This document shows, piece by piece, positions 10,386 through 19,524 of a DNA stretch of 64,000 bases (within the stretch, counting starts at the first letter, position 1; the number at the start of each line of letters is the position of its first letter). Origin of the DNA: Paraburkholderia podalyriae (lineage in GTDB: Bacteria > Pseudomonadota > Gammaproteobacteria > Burkholderiales > Burkholderiaceae); contig NZ_VZQQ01000009.1 of the NCBI RefSeq assembly GCF_014397785.1, positions 1-64,000 of the forward strand, read 5' to 3'. The position numbers and the translations under genes are program-made. The notes under the pieces were generated by a model. It did not search any database and was not told the DNA's origin. It saw nothing but the letters and a program-made list of their open reading frames with translations.

Positions 10386-11906
10386 TCAAGGCGAGGCGAG
10401 ACGGATCAGCACTTCGCCGGAAAAGTCACTGCGTCGGAGGATATCCTTCGCTCGCCCCTCGCATAGGACGAGAATGCGGTCGCACAGCAGCGTCAATTCA
10501 TCGATCTCGGAGCTGGCAATCAGCACGGTTACCCCCGCGCGCGCCGCGCCGAGAATCTGACGGTAAATTTCCGCTTTGGCGGCGACGTCCACGCCGCGCG
10601 TCGGTTCGTCGAGCAGCAGGATGCGCGGGTTCGTCATCAGCCATTTGCCGATGATGAGTTTTTGCTGATTCCCGCCTGACAGGCTGTTGGCGGACTGTGT
10701 CAGGCTGCGATGCTTGACCCGCGATGCGCGAGCCTGCTCCGCAACCCAGCCGTGCAGCCGGCGACGCCAGTAGAACGGAAAACCGGGTACACGCGGCAAC
10801 GAAGGCAGCACGAAATTCGCTTCCAGCGACTGATCGAGCACGAGTCCGTCCTTTTTACGGTCTTCGGTAACGAAAGCGAGCCCGGCGGCGGCCGCTTCAT
10901 CGGGAGACCGGAACGATCGATGCTGTCCCGCAACGACAATGCTGCCCTCCCGCGTATACGCCGAAATCCCGTAGATCGCTTCGAGCACTTCGGTCTTGCC
11001 TGCGCCAAGCAGGCCCGAGAGTCCGAACACCTCGCCTTCGAGAACCGAGAACGAAACATCGCGCACCAACGCCCGCGCTGCCCCCCGGAGCGTGAGGTTG
11101 CGCACGTCGACGCTGGTGTCGCGCATGTGTGGCGCCTCCTCTGCGCCGCGCTCTGGGGGCACGAAGTCCTTCCCGATCATCATCGAAACCAGAGCCGTCG
11201 ACGATTCGATCTGCGCAAGCGGCAACGTCAAGATGCGCCGGCCGTCGCGCAGCACGGTGACGCGATCGGCCACGGCAAAGACTTCGCTCAGCCGATGACT
11301 GATCAGCACGATGCCCATGCCGCGTTCGCGCAGCCGCCTCGTGAGCGTGAGAAGCGCGTGCGTCTCCGCGTCGGACAGCGCCGAAGTCGGCTCGTCCATG
11401 ATCAGGACTTTCGCATCGGCCACCAGCGACTTCGCGATTTCCACCAACTGCTTTTCGCCAACCCGCAAAGTTCCGACGAGCGTTTCGGGGTCCGCACGGA
11501 AACCCAGTTGATCGAGCACGCCGCGCGCGGCCGCACGCATCGCGCGCCGGTCGGGAAAACCGAGGCGCGTACGAAGTTCCTTGCCGAGGAAAATGTTATC
11601 GACCGCCGACAGCGTATCGACCAGATTCAGTTCCTGATGGATGATCGCAATCCCGGCATCGATAGCGTCATTTACGTTCGCCAGCCGCGTCGGCACGCCC
11701 CGCACCCGGATCGTGCCGCTGTCCGGCCTATAGAGGCCGCCCAGCATCTTCATCAGGCTGGACTTGCCTGCGCCGTTCTCGCCGACCAGAGCGTGAATCT
11801 CCCCCGCCGCGACATCGAAGTCGACGCTCGACAACACGGCGCTGCCGTTGAACGAAATCGACAGGCTCGCTGCCTCGATCAGCGGTGCGGGAAGGACGGT
11901 ATTCAT
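10386..11906 (-). CDS. Sugar ABC transporter ATPase, duplicated NBD (RbsA type)
   Basis: A 506-residue ATPase with two nucleotide-binding domains in tandem, as in RbsA, XylG and MglA. NBD1 has GENGAGKSSL, an LRVGEKQ signature and LIMDEPTSAL; NBD2 has GLLGAGKTEV, LSGGNQQK and LLLDEPTRGVD. As is usual for this family, NBD2's Walker A is non-canonical (LGAGKT), suggesting asymmetric ATP hydrolysis. The ATG abuts the stop of the binding-protein gene (TGAATG) with no ribosome binding site of its own, so it is probably translated by coupling. Substrate unknown. Confidence 0.93.
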   Translation of the reverse strand: MNTVLPAPLIEAASLSISFNGSAVLSSVDFDVAAGEIHALVGENGAGKSSLMKMLGGLYRPDSGTIRVRGVPTRLANVNDAIDAGIAIIHQELNLVDTLSAVDNIFLGKELRTRLGFPDRRAMRAAARGVLDQLGFRADPETLVGTLRVGEKQLVEIAKSLVADAKVLIMDEPTSALSDAETHALLTLTRRLRERGMGIVLISHRLSEVFAVADRVTVLRDGRRILTLPLAQIESSTALVSMMIGKDFVPPERGAEEAPHMRDTSVDVRNLTLRGAARALVRDVSFSVLEGEVFGLSGLLGAGKTEVLEAIYGISAYTREGSIVVAGQHRSFRSPDEAAAAGLAFVTEDRKKDGLVLDQSLEANFVLPSLPRVPGFPFYWRRRLHGWVAEQARASRVKHRSLTQSANSLSGGNQQKLIIGKWLMTNPRILLLDEPTRGVDVAAKAEIYRQILGAARAGVTVLIASSEIDELTLLCDRILVLCEGRAKDILRRSDFSGEVLIRLASP

Positions 11907-12884
11907 TCAGGAGTGGCTAGCAATATACGCCTTGGCGTTGCCGGCAATAATGCCCTGGGTCGGCAACGTGACCCGCTTCGGAATCTTTTCGCCGTGGAGC
12001 AGCTTGAGCGCCTGGCGAATGCCTTCGGCCCCGGGTGTGGGATACATGAACGTGCCTGCCAGAAGCCCTTGTTCGACCCAGGTGGCGCCCTCCTGCGGCA
12101 ATCCGTCGATGCCGACGAACTTGATACTCTTGTCGCGCCCAGCGTCCTTCGCCGCAAGATAGGCGCCGTACGCCATGGGATCGTTGTGGCCGTAAACCAC
12201 ATTGATATCCGGATTCACGCGCAGCACCGTCTTCATGTACTCGTACGCCTTGTCCTGCTTCCAGTCGCAGTCGACGCGCTCGCCCACGAGCTTCACCCCC
12301 GATTCCTTGCCGATTACGCTGAACGCGCCATCGTGACGGTCGTGTGCCGGCTGCGCTCCGAAGCCGCCCCACACCTCGACGAGGTTGCCCTTCGCATGCC
12401 CCGGCCCGCCGAGCAACGTGACGATGAAAGTCCCGGCTTCACGGCCGATTTGCACGTTGTCGCCGCCGATGAACTGCGTATAGGCATCGCCGTTCACCTC
12501 ACGGTCCAGCACGAACACGGGAATGCCCGACTTGTAGGCCTTTTCCACCACCCCGGTCAATCCCGCCGACTCCTTGGGCGAGATGAAGATCACATTCACC
12601 TTCTGGGCAATGAAATTTTCCATGTCGGCGTTCTGCTTGTCGGTGCGGTCGCCTGCATCGGCGATCACCAGATCGATCTCGGGATGCTTCGCGGCCTCGG
12701 CTTTCATGTCCTTGTTGAACTGAACGCGCCAAGGCTCGACCGTCGTCACCTGAGAAAAGCCAAAACGGTATTTTTTCTGCTGTCCGAAAGCGGGAACACT
12801 CAACAGTGTCCCGAGAAGACCCGCTGCACCGGCAAGCGGCACGGCGACCAGACTCCCGATAAGAACGCGTCGTTGACTGTCCAT
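11907..12884 (-). CDS. Periplasmic sugar-binding protein of ABC importer
   Basis: A 325-residue substrate-binding protein of the ribose-binding (Peripla_BP_4) family. The N-terminus carries a signal peptide with a twin-arginine-like start (SQRRVLIGS) ending near FGQQ, followed by the fold features FISPKES, FVLDREV and GHNDPMAYG. I chose the ATG at 12884, which has AGGAG seven bases upstream; the longer open frame is read through the neighbouring regulator's other strand frame and is spurious. It is the first structural gene after the LacI regulator, 67 bases away. The ligand cannot be told from sequence; a pentose, polyol or similar sugar is likely. Confidence 0.9.
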   Translation of the reverse strand: MDSQRRVLIGSLVAVPLAGAAGLLGTLLSVPAFGQQKKYRFGFSQVTTVEPWRVQFNKDMKAEAAKHPEIDLVIADAGDRTDKQNADMENFIAQKVNVIFISPKESAGLTGVVEKAYKSGIPVFVLDREVNGDAYTQFIGGDNVQIGREAGTFIVTLLGGPGHAKGNLVEVWGGFGAQPAHDRHDGAFSVIGKESGVKLVGERVDCDWKQDKAYEYMKTVLRVNPDINVVYGHNDPMAYGAYLAAKDAGRDKSIKFVGIDGLPQEGATWVEQGLLAGTFMYPTPGAEGIRQALKLLHGEKIPKRVTLPTQGIIAGNAKAYIASHS

Positions 12885-12951
12885 AGCCTGTCTCCTTTGT
12901 TGTCTGAACCGGGCGCCGTGGAACCGGCCTCGGGTGCCACGAAAAAATACG

Positions 12952-14019
12952 TTATAGCGGCGGTGCCGCGGATACTGGCGTGGCCTCGCGGCACTCGTCA
13001 TACCGTACGGCGCCCGTGCTGTCGCGAACCCTAAGATCGGCGCGCATGCGCAAATGCACGATCTCGGAGCTCTCGCCCTGCAACTGCCTGTGCAGCAGAT
13101 TCCAGATCGCGCGGCCGATGGCCTCGACCGGCTGATGAATCGAACTGATGCCGGGACGGAGCACCGACATCCAGGGGGCGTCATCGAACGAAAGCAGCGA
13201 GATGTCGTCCGGCAGCCGTAACCCCGCGTCGCGGATCGCCCGTAGCGCGCCAAGCGTCGCCACGTTGGCGCCCGTGAAGAGCGCGGTCGGCCGCTCGCTT
13301 GCAGCGAGCACCCCGAGCGTCGTTGCATGACTTTCCGTCTCGCTCATGCCGCATACGACCACACGTGCATGGTTTTCAAGCCCGGCGAGTCGCATGGCCT
13401 CGAGGTAGCCCTGCGCACGCTCACGGCTGTTGACCAGGTCGAGCGCATTGACGATGAACGTGATGCGCCGGTGCCCGAGCGCAACCAGATGTCCAGTCCC
13501 GTCCATCGCCGCGCGATGGCTGTCGGTTGTAACGGTATTGGCGGGAAAGCTGCTGTCGACACGATCGGCCATCACGAGCGGCACGTCGCATTCGCGCAAC
13601 TCGCTGATGGCGTGCTCGTAGCCGTGGCACGGAATAATGATCATGCCGGCCACCTGCCGGGAGAGAACGAAGCGGATACGCTCCGCTTCGCGTTCGGGAT
13701 CTTCCTGCGCGTGCGCCAGGATGAGTCGGTAACCGCATTCCAGCGCGTGGTCTTCGAGCGCGCAGACCAGTTCGATGAAGAACGAATTGGTCAGGTCGGG
13801 TACGACGAAGCCAATCGACATGGAGCGACAGCTGCGCAGTTCCGCAGCGATGCTGTTGCGCCGGTAACCGAGTTTGCGAGCCGCTTCCGAGACCTGGCGC
13901 CGCCGCGCTTCGCTCACGTTGGCCACGCCCGCAAGCACCTTCGAAGCCGTCCCGACCGAGACGCCCGCCGCATTTGCGACGTCCTTGAGAGTACTGGCAC
14001 TCTTTTTTCGGTCGTCCAT
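12952..14019 (-). CDS. LacI-family transcriptional regulator of the ABC operon
   Basis: A 355-residue regulator. The N-terminal helix-turn-helix reads TLKDVANAAGVSVGTASKVL, followed by the hinge helix and a periplasmic-binding-protein-like sensor (VPDLTNSFF, SFDDAPW). It is encoded directly upstream of the importer on the same strand and probably represses it until the transported sugar binds. A perfect 12-base palindrome of LacI-family type lies 22 bases upstream of its ATG, indicating autoregulation and possibly control of the divergent lipase. The hinge reads SIAAELRS. Confidence 0.92.
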   Translation of the reverse strand: MDDRKKSASTLKDVANAAGVSVGTASKVLAGVANVSEARRRQVSEAARKLGYRRNSIAAELRSCRSMSIGFVVPDLTNSFFIELVCALEDHALECGYRLILAHAQEDPEREAERIRFVLSRQVAGMIIIPCHGYEHAISELRECDVPLVMADRVDSSFPANTVTTDSHRAAMDGTGHLVALGHRRITFIVNALDLVNSRERAQGYLEAMRLAGLENHARVVVCGMSETESHATTLGVLAASERPTALFTGANVATLGALRAIRDAGLRLPDDISLLSFDDAPWMSVLRPGISSIHQPVEAIGRAIWNLLHRQLQGESSEIVHLRMRADLRVRDSTGAVRYDECREATPVSAAPPL

Positions 14020-14041
14020 GCCGGCCTGCCCGCCTTGAGCT

Positions 14042-14053
14042 TGAAACGTTTCA
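14042..14053. promoter_or_regulatory. LacI-family operator TGAAACGTTTCA
   Basis: A perfect 12-base palindrome with the central CG typical of LacI/PurR-family operators. It sits between the divergent LacI regulator (start 14019) and patatin-like (14217) genes. I infer autoregulation by the adjacent LacI protein. No second perfect copy was seen in the short gap before the binding-protein gene. Confidence 0.75.
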
Positions 14054-14216
14054 TAGCTTAGGAAACGGACTCTCAGGGTTCAAGGAGGATTTCTACCGGG
14101 TCTTTCCGGACAACCGAGACAAACCCGCAGCCATTCCCGACGCTTGCCCCACAACTCTCGCCGCGTGCGCGTAAGATTGCCGGGAACGCAAAAAAGAACG
14201 CGCAGGAGCCATGACG

Positions 14217-15338
14217 ATGGACGAACCCCGGAATTCGGCGCGACAGAACGTCCCCAAGGTCGCGTTTGCACTGCAAGGCGGCGGTTCGCACGGTGCCTTC
14301 ACGTGGGGCGTGCTCGACCGTCTGCTGGAAGCGTCGTCACAGGCAACGCCATTCGACATCGCGGCAATCAGCGGCGCGAGCGCGGGCGGCATCAATGCGA
14401 CGCTGTGCGCGGCGGGTCTCGCAACCGGCGGGGCGACGAAAGCACGCGACATGCTGCGCGCTTTTTGGGAATCGGTGTCGCGCGCCGGTGCGCTGGCGGG
14501 CAATGCGCTGTTCGGCTTTTCCGAACCCGGCCCATTCGGCGGCTGGAATATCGACTGGAACCCCGTCCCCATCATGCTGGAGGCCGTGGGACTCGTCGCT
14601 TCGCCTTACGGCAATCCGTTTTACCGCGATTCGCTCGGACCGGTGATTCGTTCCGCCCTGCCCGAACACGATCTCGCCGCGCTCAATACAATGGGGGGTG
14701 GCCCGCAACTATTCATTTGCGCAACCGATGTACGAACCAACCAGCGCGCAATCTTCACACGCCCCGAGATTTCCGTTGACGTATTGCGCGCTTCCGCCTG
14801 CCTGCCGAGCGAATTTCGCACCGTCAGCGTGAACGGCATACCGTACTGGGATGGGGGCTATCTGGGCAACCCGCCTTTGGCGCCGCTGATCGGCCATGCC
14901 CAGGACCTGATCCTCGTTCTCGCGAACCCGTTCGTGCGCCGTGACATGCCGCCCAAAGACGCGCGCGGCATTCTCGACCGGCTCAACGAGATCGGTTTCA
15001 ATGCATCCGTGGTGTTGGAGATCAACGCGATCGAAGCGGTCAATCGTGTACTCGACTCGGTCGGCGAGGAAGCGGCACGCAAAAGCCGCTTCAAGCCAGT
15101 GAGGTTTCACCTGATTCGCGATGACGATTTTCTCGCGAAGTTCGGCTTTGTCTCCAAGAGCAGCACGTCATGGGCCTTGCTCAAAACGCTCTTCCAGCGT
15201 GGACGCGAAGTGGCGCACGCATGGCTCGAAAATGACTACGCGAAGCTCGGGCATGCGTCTTCGTTTGACGTTAAGGGTTCGTTGCTCGATCCGACGCTCA
15301 AGCACAGCGGCAACGCGAGCGCGCAACGAAACTCCTGA
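14217..15338 (+). CDS. Patatin-like phospholipase
   Basis: A 373-residue patatin-fold lipid acyl hydrolase. Catalytic features are the oxyanion loop GGGSHGAFTWG, the nucleophile elbow GASAGG (serine) and the DGGYLGN motif carrying the aspartate of the Ser-Asp dyad. There is no signal peptide, so it is cytoplasmic or exported by another route. Two ATGs lie close together: 14211 is only two bases after AGGAG, while 14217 has a normal eight-base spacing and is preferred. It is divergent from the LacI gene and converges on the asparaginase gene. The substrate is unknown; polyhydroxybutyrate-linked and phospholipid roles are both known in the family. Confidence 0.88.
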   Translation: MDEPRNSARQNVPKVAFALQGGGSHGAFTWGVLDRLLEASSQATPFDIAAISGASAGGINATLCAAGLATGGATKARDMLRAFWESVSRAGALAGNALFGFSEPGPFGGWNIDWNPVPIMLEAVGLVASPYGNPFYRDSLGPVIRSALPEHDLAALNTMGGGPQLFICATDVRTNQRAIFTRPEISVDVLRASACLPSEFRTVSVNGIPYWDGGYLGNPPLAPLIGHAQDLILVLANPFVRRDMPPKDARGILDRLNEIGFNASVVLEINAIEAVNRVLDSVGEEAARKSRFKPVRFHLIRDDDFLAKFGFVSKSSTSWALLKTLFQRGREVAHAWLENDYAKLGHASSFDVKGSLLDPTLKHSGNASAQRNS

Positions 15339-15378
15339 GCGCCTCACGGTACATCAGGCCGCCGCCGCGCCCGACAGA

Positions 15379-16500
15379 TCACCACGTCGCGCCAAACGCC
15401 TGCTGTACCTTGACCGGGTCGGTCACGCCGTTGGCCACCAGCAATTGCGTCAGCAACCGCGCCTTCTGCGGATTCAGATCGAGCGACGCGACGAATCCGC
15501 GCTTGTCGTCATCCACCTCGACGTTGCGGTTCACGAACCCCGACACCAGGCGCGTCGAGCGAACCACCACCATGCCTTTTGCCGCCGCGCGGTCGAGCGC
15601 CGCGAGGGCTTCTTTCGACATGTCGCCATCGCCTTCGCCTGCTACCACGATGCCCTTCGCGCCGTCGGCGATTGCATGATCGATCTGACGGCCATCCATG
15701 TTGCTGTGAGCGTAGACGATATCGACGCGCGGCAGTTGCCCATTCGCGGGCAGGCTTAGCGCAGCGCGCGTCGATTGCACCGCCGGCGTGACGAAGCGCA
15801 CGCTTGCCGGATCGACATAACCGATCGCGCCCGAGTTCGGCGACGCGAACGCCTGGACTGCCGTGGTATTGGTCTTCGTGATCCAGCGCGGCGCGTGAAT
15901 CTGGTCGTTCATGACGACCATCACGCCTCTGCCACGCGACTGCGCGCTCGCCGCCACTTCGACTGCCTCGTACAGATTGTTGGGACCGTCGGCGCTCGTG
16001 GAACCGCCCGGCCGCATGGAGCCGACCAGCACCACCGGCTTGTCGGAGCGCAGCACGTTGGCCAGGAAGAACGCCGTTTCTTCGATCGTATCGGTGCCGT
16101 GCGTGATCACGATGGCGTCAGCCTCGTTTCGCTCGAACGCCTCGTTGATCCGCCGCGCTAGCTGCAACCAGATCTTGTCGTTCATGTCCTGCGAGCCGAC
16201 GTTCGAGATCTGCACGGCGCTGATGCTTGCCAGTTTCTCGATGCCCGGGACGCCGCGCACCAGTTCCTGCCCCTTCACGTTGCCCGAGTTGTAGCCGATC
16301 GCCGAGCGGGGATCGGCGGTTCCGGAGATCGTGCCGCCGGTGGCCAGCAGGAGAACCCGCGGCGCGGCCGTGGCGGCGCTTGCCTGTTGCGATGGCGCGT
16401 CGGCCGCCCGTACGCAAGTACCCGCGGCAAGCGCCGCGATCAGCAGTGCCGCCGAAACGCACAGTCGCATGGCTGTTCGATCAATCGTGTTGATGTTCAT
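15379..16500 (-). CDS. ansB: Secreted type II L-asparaginase
   Basis: A 373-residue periplasmic asparaginase that hydrolyses asparagine to aspartate and ammonia. A Sec signal peptide of about 33 residues ends at VRAAD. Both active-site threonines are present, in ATGGTISG and in ITHGTDTIEETAFF; the MRPGGSTSADGPNN loop is also conserved. GAGGTGAAAG precedes the ATG. It is the last gene of the symporter-racemase-aspartase-asparaginase cluster, 43 bases after the aspartase stop. Together the set converts external asparagine to aspartate, imports it and deaminates it to fumarate. Confidence 0.93.
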   Translation of the reverse strand: MNINTIDRTAMRLCVSAALLIAALAAGTCVRAADAPSQQASAATAAPRVLLLATGGTISGTADPRSAIGYNSGNVKGQELVRGVPGIEKLASISAVQISNVGSQDMNDKIWLQLARRINEAFERNEADAIVITHGTDTIEETAFFLANVLRSDKPVVLVGSMRPGGSTSADGPNNLYEAVEVAASAQSRGRGVMVVMNDQIHAPRWITKTNTTAVQAFASPNSGAIGYVDPASVRFVTPAVQSTRAALSLPANGQLPRVDIVYAHSNMDGRQIDHAIADGAKGIVVAGEGDGDMSKEALAALDRAAAKGMVVVRSTRLVSGFVNRNVEVDDDKRGFVASLDLNPQKARLLTQLLVANGVTDPVKVQQAFGATW

Positions 16501-16543
16501 CTTTCACCTCATCTATCGTTTAAGAGAGTCGCGTGCCCTTCGC

Positions 16544-17962
16544 TCAACCCGCCGACGTCATTTGTCTCGGTTGCGTCAGCATGGCGGGCTGAAGGATCTC
16601 GTCGAGCTGCGCCTGACTCAACAGCCCTTTGTCGACCACGATCTGCGCGACGCTTTTGCCCGACGCAAGTGCTTCTCTCGCGACTTCAGTCGAGTGCATA
16701 TAGCCGATGTACGGGTTCAGCGCAGTCACGATGCCGATCGAGTTCTCGACGATCGCGCGCAGCCGCTCGCGATTCGCGGTAATGCCGTCGACGCATTTCG
16801 ACGCGAGGGTGAGGCACCCCGCACGCAGGTGCGCGACGCTCTTGAACAGGCTGTGCGCGATGATCGGCTCGAACGCGTTGAGCTGGAGTTGCCCGGCTTC
16901 GGCGGCGAAGCTCACGGTCACATCGTTGCCGATGACCTCGAACGCGATCTGGTTGACGACCTCCGGAATCACCGGATTCACCTTGCCCGGCATGATGCTC
17001 GAGCCCGCCTGCACCGGCGGCAGGTTGATTTCGCCAAGGCCCGCACGGGGACCGCTCGACAGCAGGCGAAGATCGTTGCAGGTTTTCGACAGCTTCACGG
17101 CGACGCGCTTCAATACGCCAGACAGCTGCACGAACGAGCCGACATCCTGCGTCGCTTCGATCAGATTGGGCGACGTGGTCAATGCAATACCTGTAATTTC
17201 GCTCAGGTGTCTGCATGCAAGCTGCGCGTATTCCGGATGCGTGTTGATGCCGGTGCCGATCGCCGTCGCGCCGAGATTGATCTCGCAGATAAGCTGGGCC
17301 GCTTCCTTCAGCCGTTCTTCGTCTTCGCCGAGCATCACCGCGAAAGTACTGAACTCCTGGCCTAGCGTCATCGGTACGGCGTCCTGAAGCTGCGTGCGGC
17401 CCATCTTCAGGTCGTTGCCGAATTCCACCGCCTTGCGTTCGAAGGACGCGCGCAACACGCCCATTGCGTCGACGAGTTGCATGATTCCCGCGTACGTGGC
17501 GATCTTCAGCGCGGTCGGATAAACGTCGTTGGTGCTCTGGCCGAGATTCACATCCTCGTTCGGATGAAGAACCGCGTATTCGCCGCGCTGTTGCCCGAGA
17601 TGTTCGAGCGCGAGATTGGCGATGACTTCATTCGCGTTCATGTTGGTCGACGTTCCCGCGCCGCCCTGAATGACATCGACGACGAAATGCTCGTGCGCGG
17701 CGCCTGAGCGCACCTGCCCGCATGCATGCACGATGGCCTGCATCTTCACAGCGCTCAAAAGGCCGAGATCGTAATTCGCGAGCGCCGCGGCTTGCTTCAC
17801 GCTCGCCAGTGCATTGATGAGGTTCGGATACGCGGAGATCGGAATGCCCGTGATAGGAAAGTTCTGCATCGCGCGCAGCGTGTGCACGCCGTAATAGGCG
17901 CTCGCGGGCACGGAGAGATCGCCAAGAAGGTCGTGTTCGATACGTTCGGTCGGTGCAAGCAT
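16544..17962 (-). CDS. aspA: Aspartate ammonia-lyase (aspartase)
   Basis: A 472-residue member of the fumarase/aspartase superfamily. The family signature GSSIMPGKVNPV, the HPNEDVNLGQSTNDVYP loop and GTGINTHPEY are all present; the aspartase-like residues of the last segment and the asparaginase and racemase neighbours favour aspartase over fumarase C. It deaminates L-aspartate to fumarate and ammonia. GAGAGG precedes the ATG. It lies 95 bases after the racemase gene and 43 before asparaginase, on the same strand. Confidence 0.92.
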   Translation of the reverse strand: MLAPTERIEHDLLGDLSVPASAYYGVHTLRAMQNFPITGIPISAYPNLINALASVKQAAALANYDLGLLSAVKMQAIVHACGQVRSGAAHEHFVVDVIQGGAGTSTNMNANEVIANLALEHLGQQRGEYAVLHPNEDVNLGQSTNDVYPTALKIATYAGIMQLVDAMGVLRASFERKAVEFGNDLKMGRTQLQDAVPMTLGQEFSTFAVMLGEDEERLKEAAQLICEINLGATAIGTGINTHPEYAQLACRHLSEITGIALTTSPNLIEATQDVGSFVQLSGVLKRVAVKLSKTCNDLRLLSSGPRAGLGEINLPPVQAGSSIMPGKVNPVIPEVVNQIAFEVIGNDVTVSFAAEAGQLQLNAFEPIIAHSLFKSVAHLRAGCLTLASKCVDGITANRERLRAIVENSIGIVTALNPYIGYMHSTEVAREALASGKSVAQIVVDKGLLSQAQLDEILQPAMLTQPRQMTSAG

Positions 17963-18057
17963 GATTACCTCTCAGGTTCTAAAATCGGCAGGCGAGCGGG
18001 GTCATCCGGCACACGTCGTGTGCAGATCCGTCGCGCTGACTGGTTGATGCGGTTGGG

Positions 18058-19524
18058 TTAGTGAGGCGGCGCGGTTGCGCAGGCGACACACTGCTTCGCG
18101 AGCACATCGGTCGGATCGACGACGCTCACGCGTGCGCCGTTCGCGCCGACCACATACGGCTCACGAAGCAGCAGCGGCAGTTCCGTGCAGCCGAGAACGA
18201 TGACTTCGGCGCCAGCGGCGATGAGCCCGTCGATCGCCGCGGCGATGTCTTGCTGGCACCGCCCCGTCGTGAATCCGGCCTTCACACCTTCGTTGCCGTA
18301 GATCGCGTCCATCACGCGCGCCTGCAGCGCGGGTGCCGGGACAACCTGCCTCAAGCCGTGCGATTCGAGCGCCTGCTCGTAGACGCCGCTCGCGATCGTG
18401 CCGGACGTCGCGAGCACACCGACCGAGCGCAGCGCGGGAAACGACTCGCGCAGATAACGCACGGTCACCGTCAGCATATTGACGATCGGCACGCCGAGAT
18501 AAGGCTCGATCCGCTCGACGAAAGCATGCGCCGTATTGCACGGGATCGCGATCAGATCCGCCCCGCCCGTTTCGAGTTTCTTGCAGGTCGCGTAGAGCGA
18601 GATGGTCGGATCGGGTCCATCGCCAATCAGATTCTCCGTTCGATCCGGGATCTGCGGGTTCTGCTCGACGAGGAGCTTGATGTGGTCCTGATCGCGCCGC
18701 GCGGGCGTCGCGCGCACGATCTTGTGAATGAAATCGACGGTGGCCGCCGGACCCACGCCGCCCACCACGCCGACCTTGAAGATCGTCTCGGGCGTGTGGT
18801 ACTGACCGGAGACGACGTACTGCGCGTAAGCCAGGTTCGAATCGACGAGCGGCACGCGCAACGCACCGAGTTCATCCGCGACGAGCGCGATCTCGGTGAG
18901 CCCCGGCACGATGATGCTGGCGCCCTGCGCGATCAGGTCCTCGCACGCCGCTCGCAGCAACTCGACAGGGCGGCCACGCAGATTGCCGCTCTTCACGCCA
19001 TCCTCGCCATAGACGGCTTCGGTGACGAAATCGATGCCGTCGCTGGTTCGCGGATGGATCACTTCGAACTCGGGCGCCGCGAAGTACTTCTCGAACAGGC
19101 GCTTGCGCCGCGTATGAGCCGACGCGAGCACGCCCACGCGGCGCACCGCAGGAAATCTTCGGCGCACGTGGCTGCGGACCGCATCGACCATGTCGACGAT
19201 CTGCAGCGGCGAATTGGCTTTCAGTTCGTCGATGAAGGTATGACTCAGAAAGCATGGCAGCACGACCGTCGTCACGCCGCGCTGCTCGAAACTGCTGACC
19301 AGATCGAAGATGTACAGCTTGCGCTGCGTCAACGTCTCGCTGTCGGCATCGGCGCTGCGGAACGGCTGCTGCTCGAAGATTGCATCGAAGTGCTCGGCGT
19401 CGCGCGTGGCTGGCGTCGATTTGATCAGTTTGAAGAACACGTCCGCGCTCGCGAGCGGGCCAAGCCCGCCCACCACGCCGAACTTGCGCGCGCTCGTGGC
19501 AGCCGTTGCGCCGATGCCGCTCAT
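18058..19524 (-). CDS. Two-domain Asp/Glu racemase family protein
   Basis: A 488-residue protein built of two tandem Asp/Glu racemase domains (about 13-245 and 249-470), each beginning with a VGVVGG-like loop. The C-terminal domain keeps both catalytic cysteines, Cys329 in AIPCNTAH and Cys446 in VLGCTE. The N-terminal domain keeps Cys91 (LPCFLSH) but has Leu209 where the second cysteine belongs (VPGLTE), so it probably cannot racemise. The ATG overlaps the symporter stop as ATGA, implying translational coupling. Usual family members are single-domain (about 230 residues). With aspartase and asparaginase downstream, the likely job is feeding D-aspartate into L-aspartate catabolism. Confidence 0.88.
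   Translation of the reverse strand: MSGIGATAATSARKFGVVGGLGPLASADVFFKLIKSTPATRDAEHFDAIFEQQPFRSADADSETLTQRKLYIFDLVSSFEQRGVTTVVLPCFLSHTFIDELKANSPLQIVDMVDAVRSHVRRRFPAVRRVGVLASAHTRRKRLFEKYFAAPEFEVIHPRTSDGIDFVTEAVYGEDGVKSGNLRGRPVELLRAACEDLIAQGASIIVPGLTEIALVADELGALRVPLVDSNLAYAQYVVSGQYHTPETIFKVGVVGGVGPAATVDFIHKIVRATPARRDQDHIKLLVEQNPQIPDRTENLIGDGPDPTISLYATCKKLETGGADLIAIPCNTAHAFVERIEPYLGVPIVNMLTVTVRYLRESFPALRSVGVLATSGTIASGVYEQALESHGLRQVVPAPALQARVMDAIYGNEGVKAGFTTGRCQQDIAAAIDGLIAAGAEVIVLGCTELPLLLREPYVVGANGARVSVVDPTDVLAKQCVACATAPPH

Noticed and set aside
10710..13034. A 774-codon plus-strand open frame
   Set aside because: Antisense to the ABC ATPase and binding-protein genes; no domain signature.
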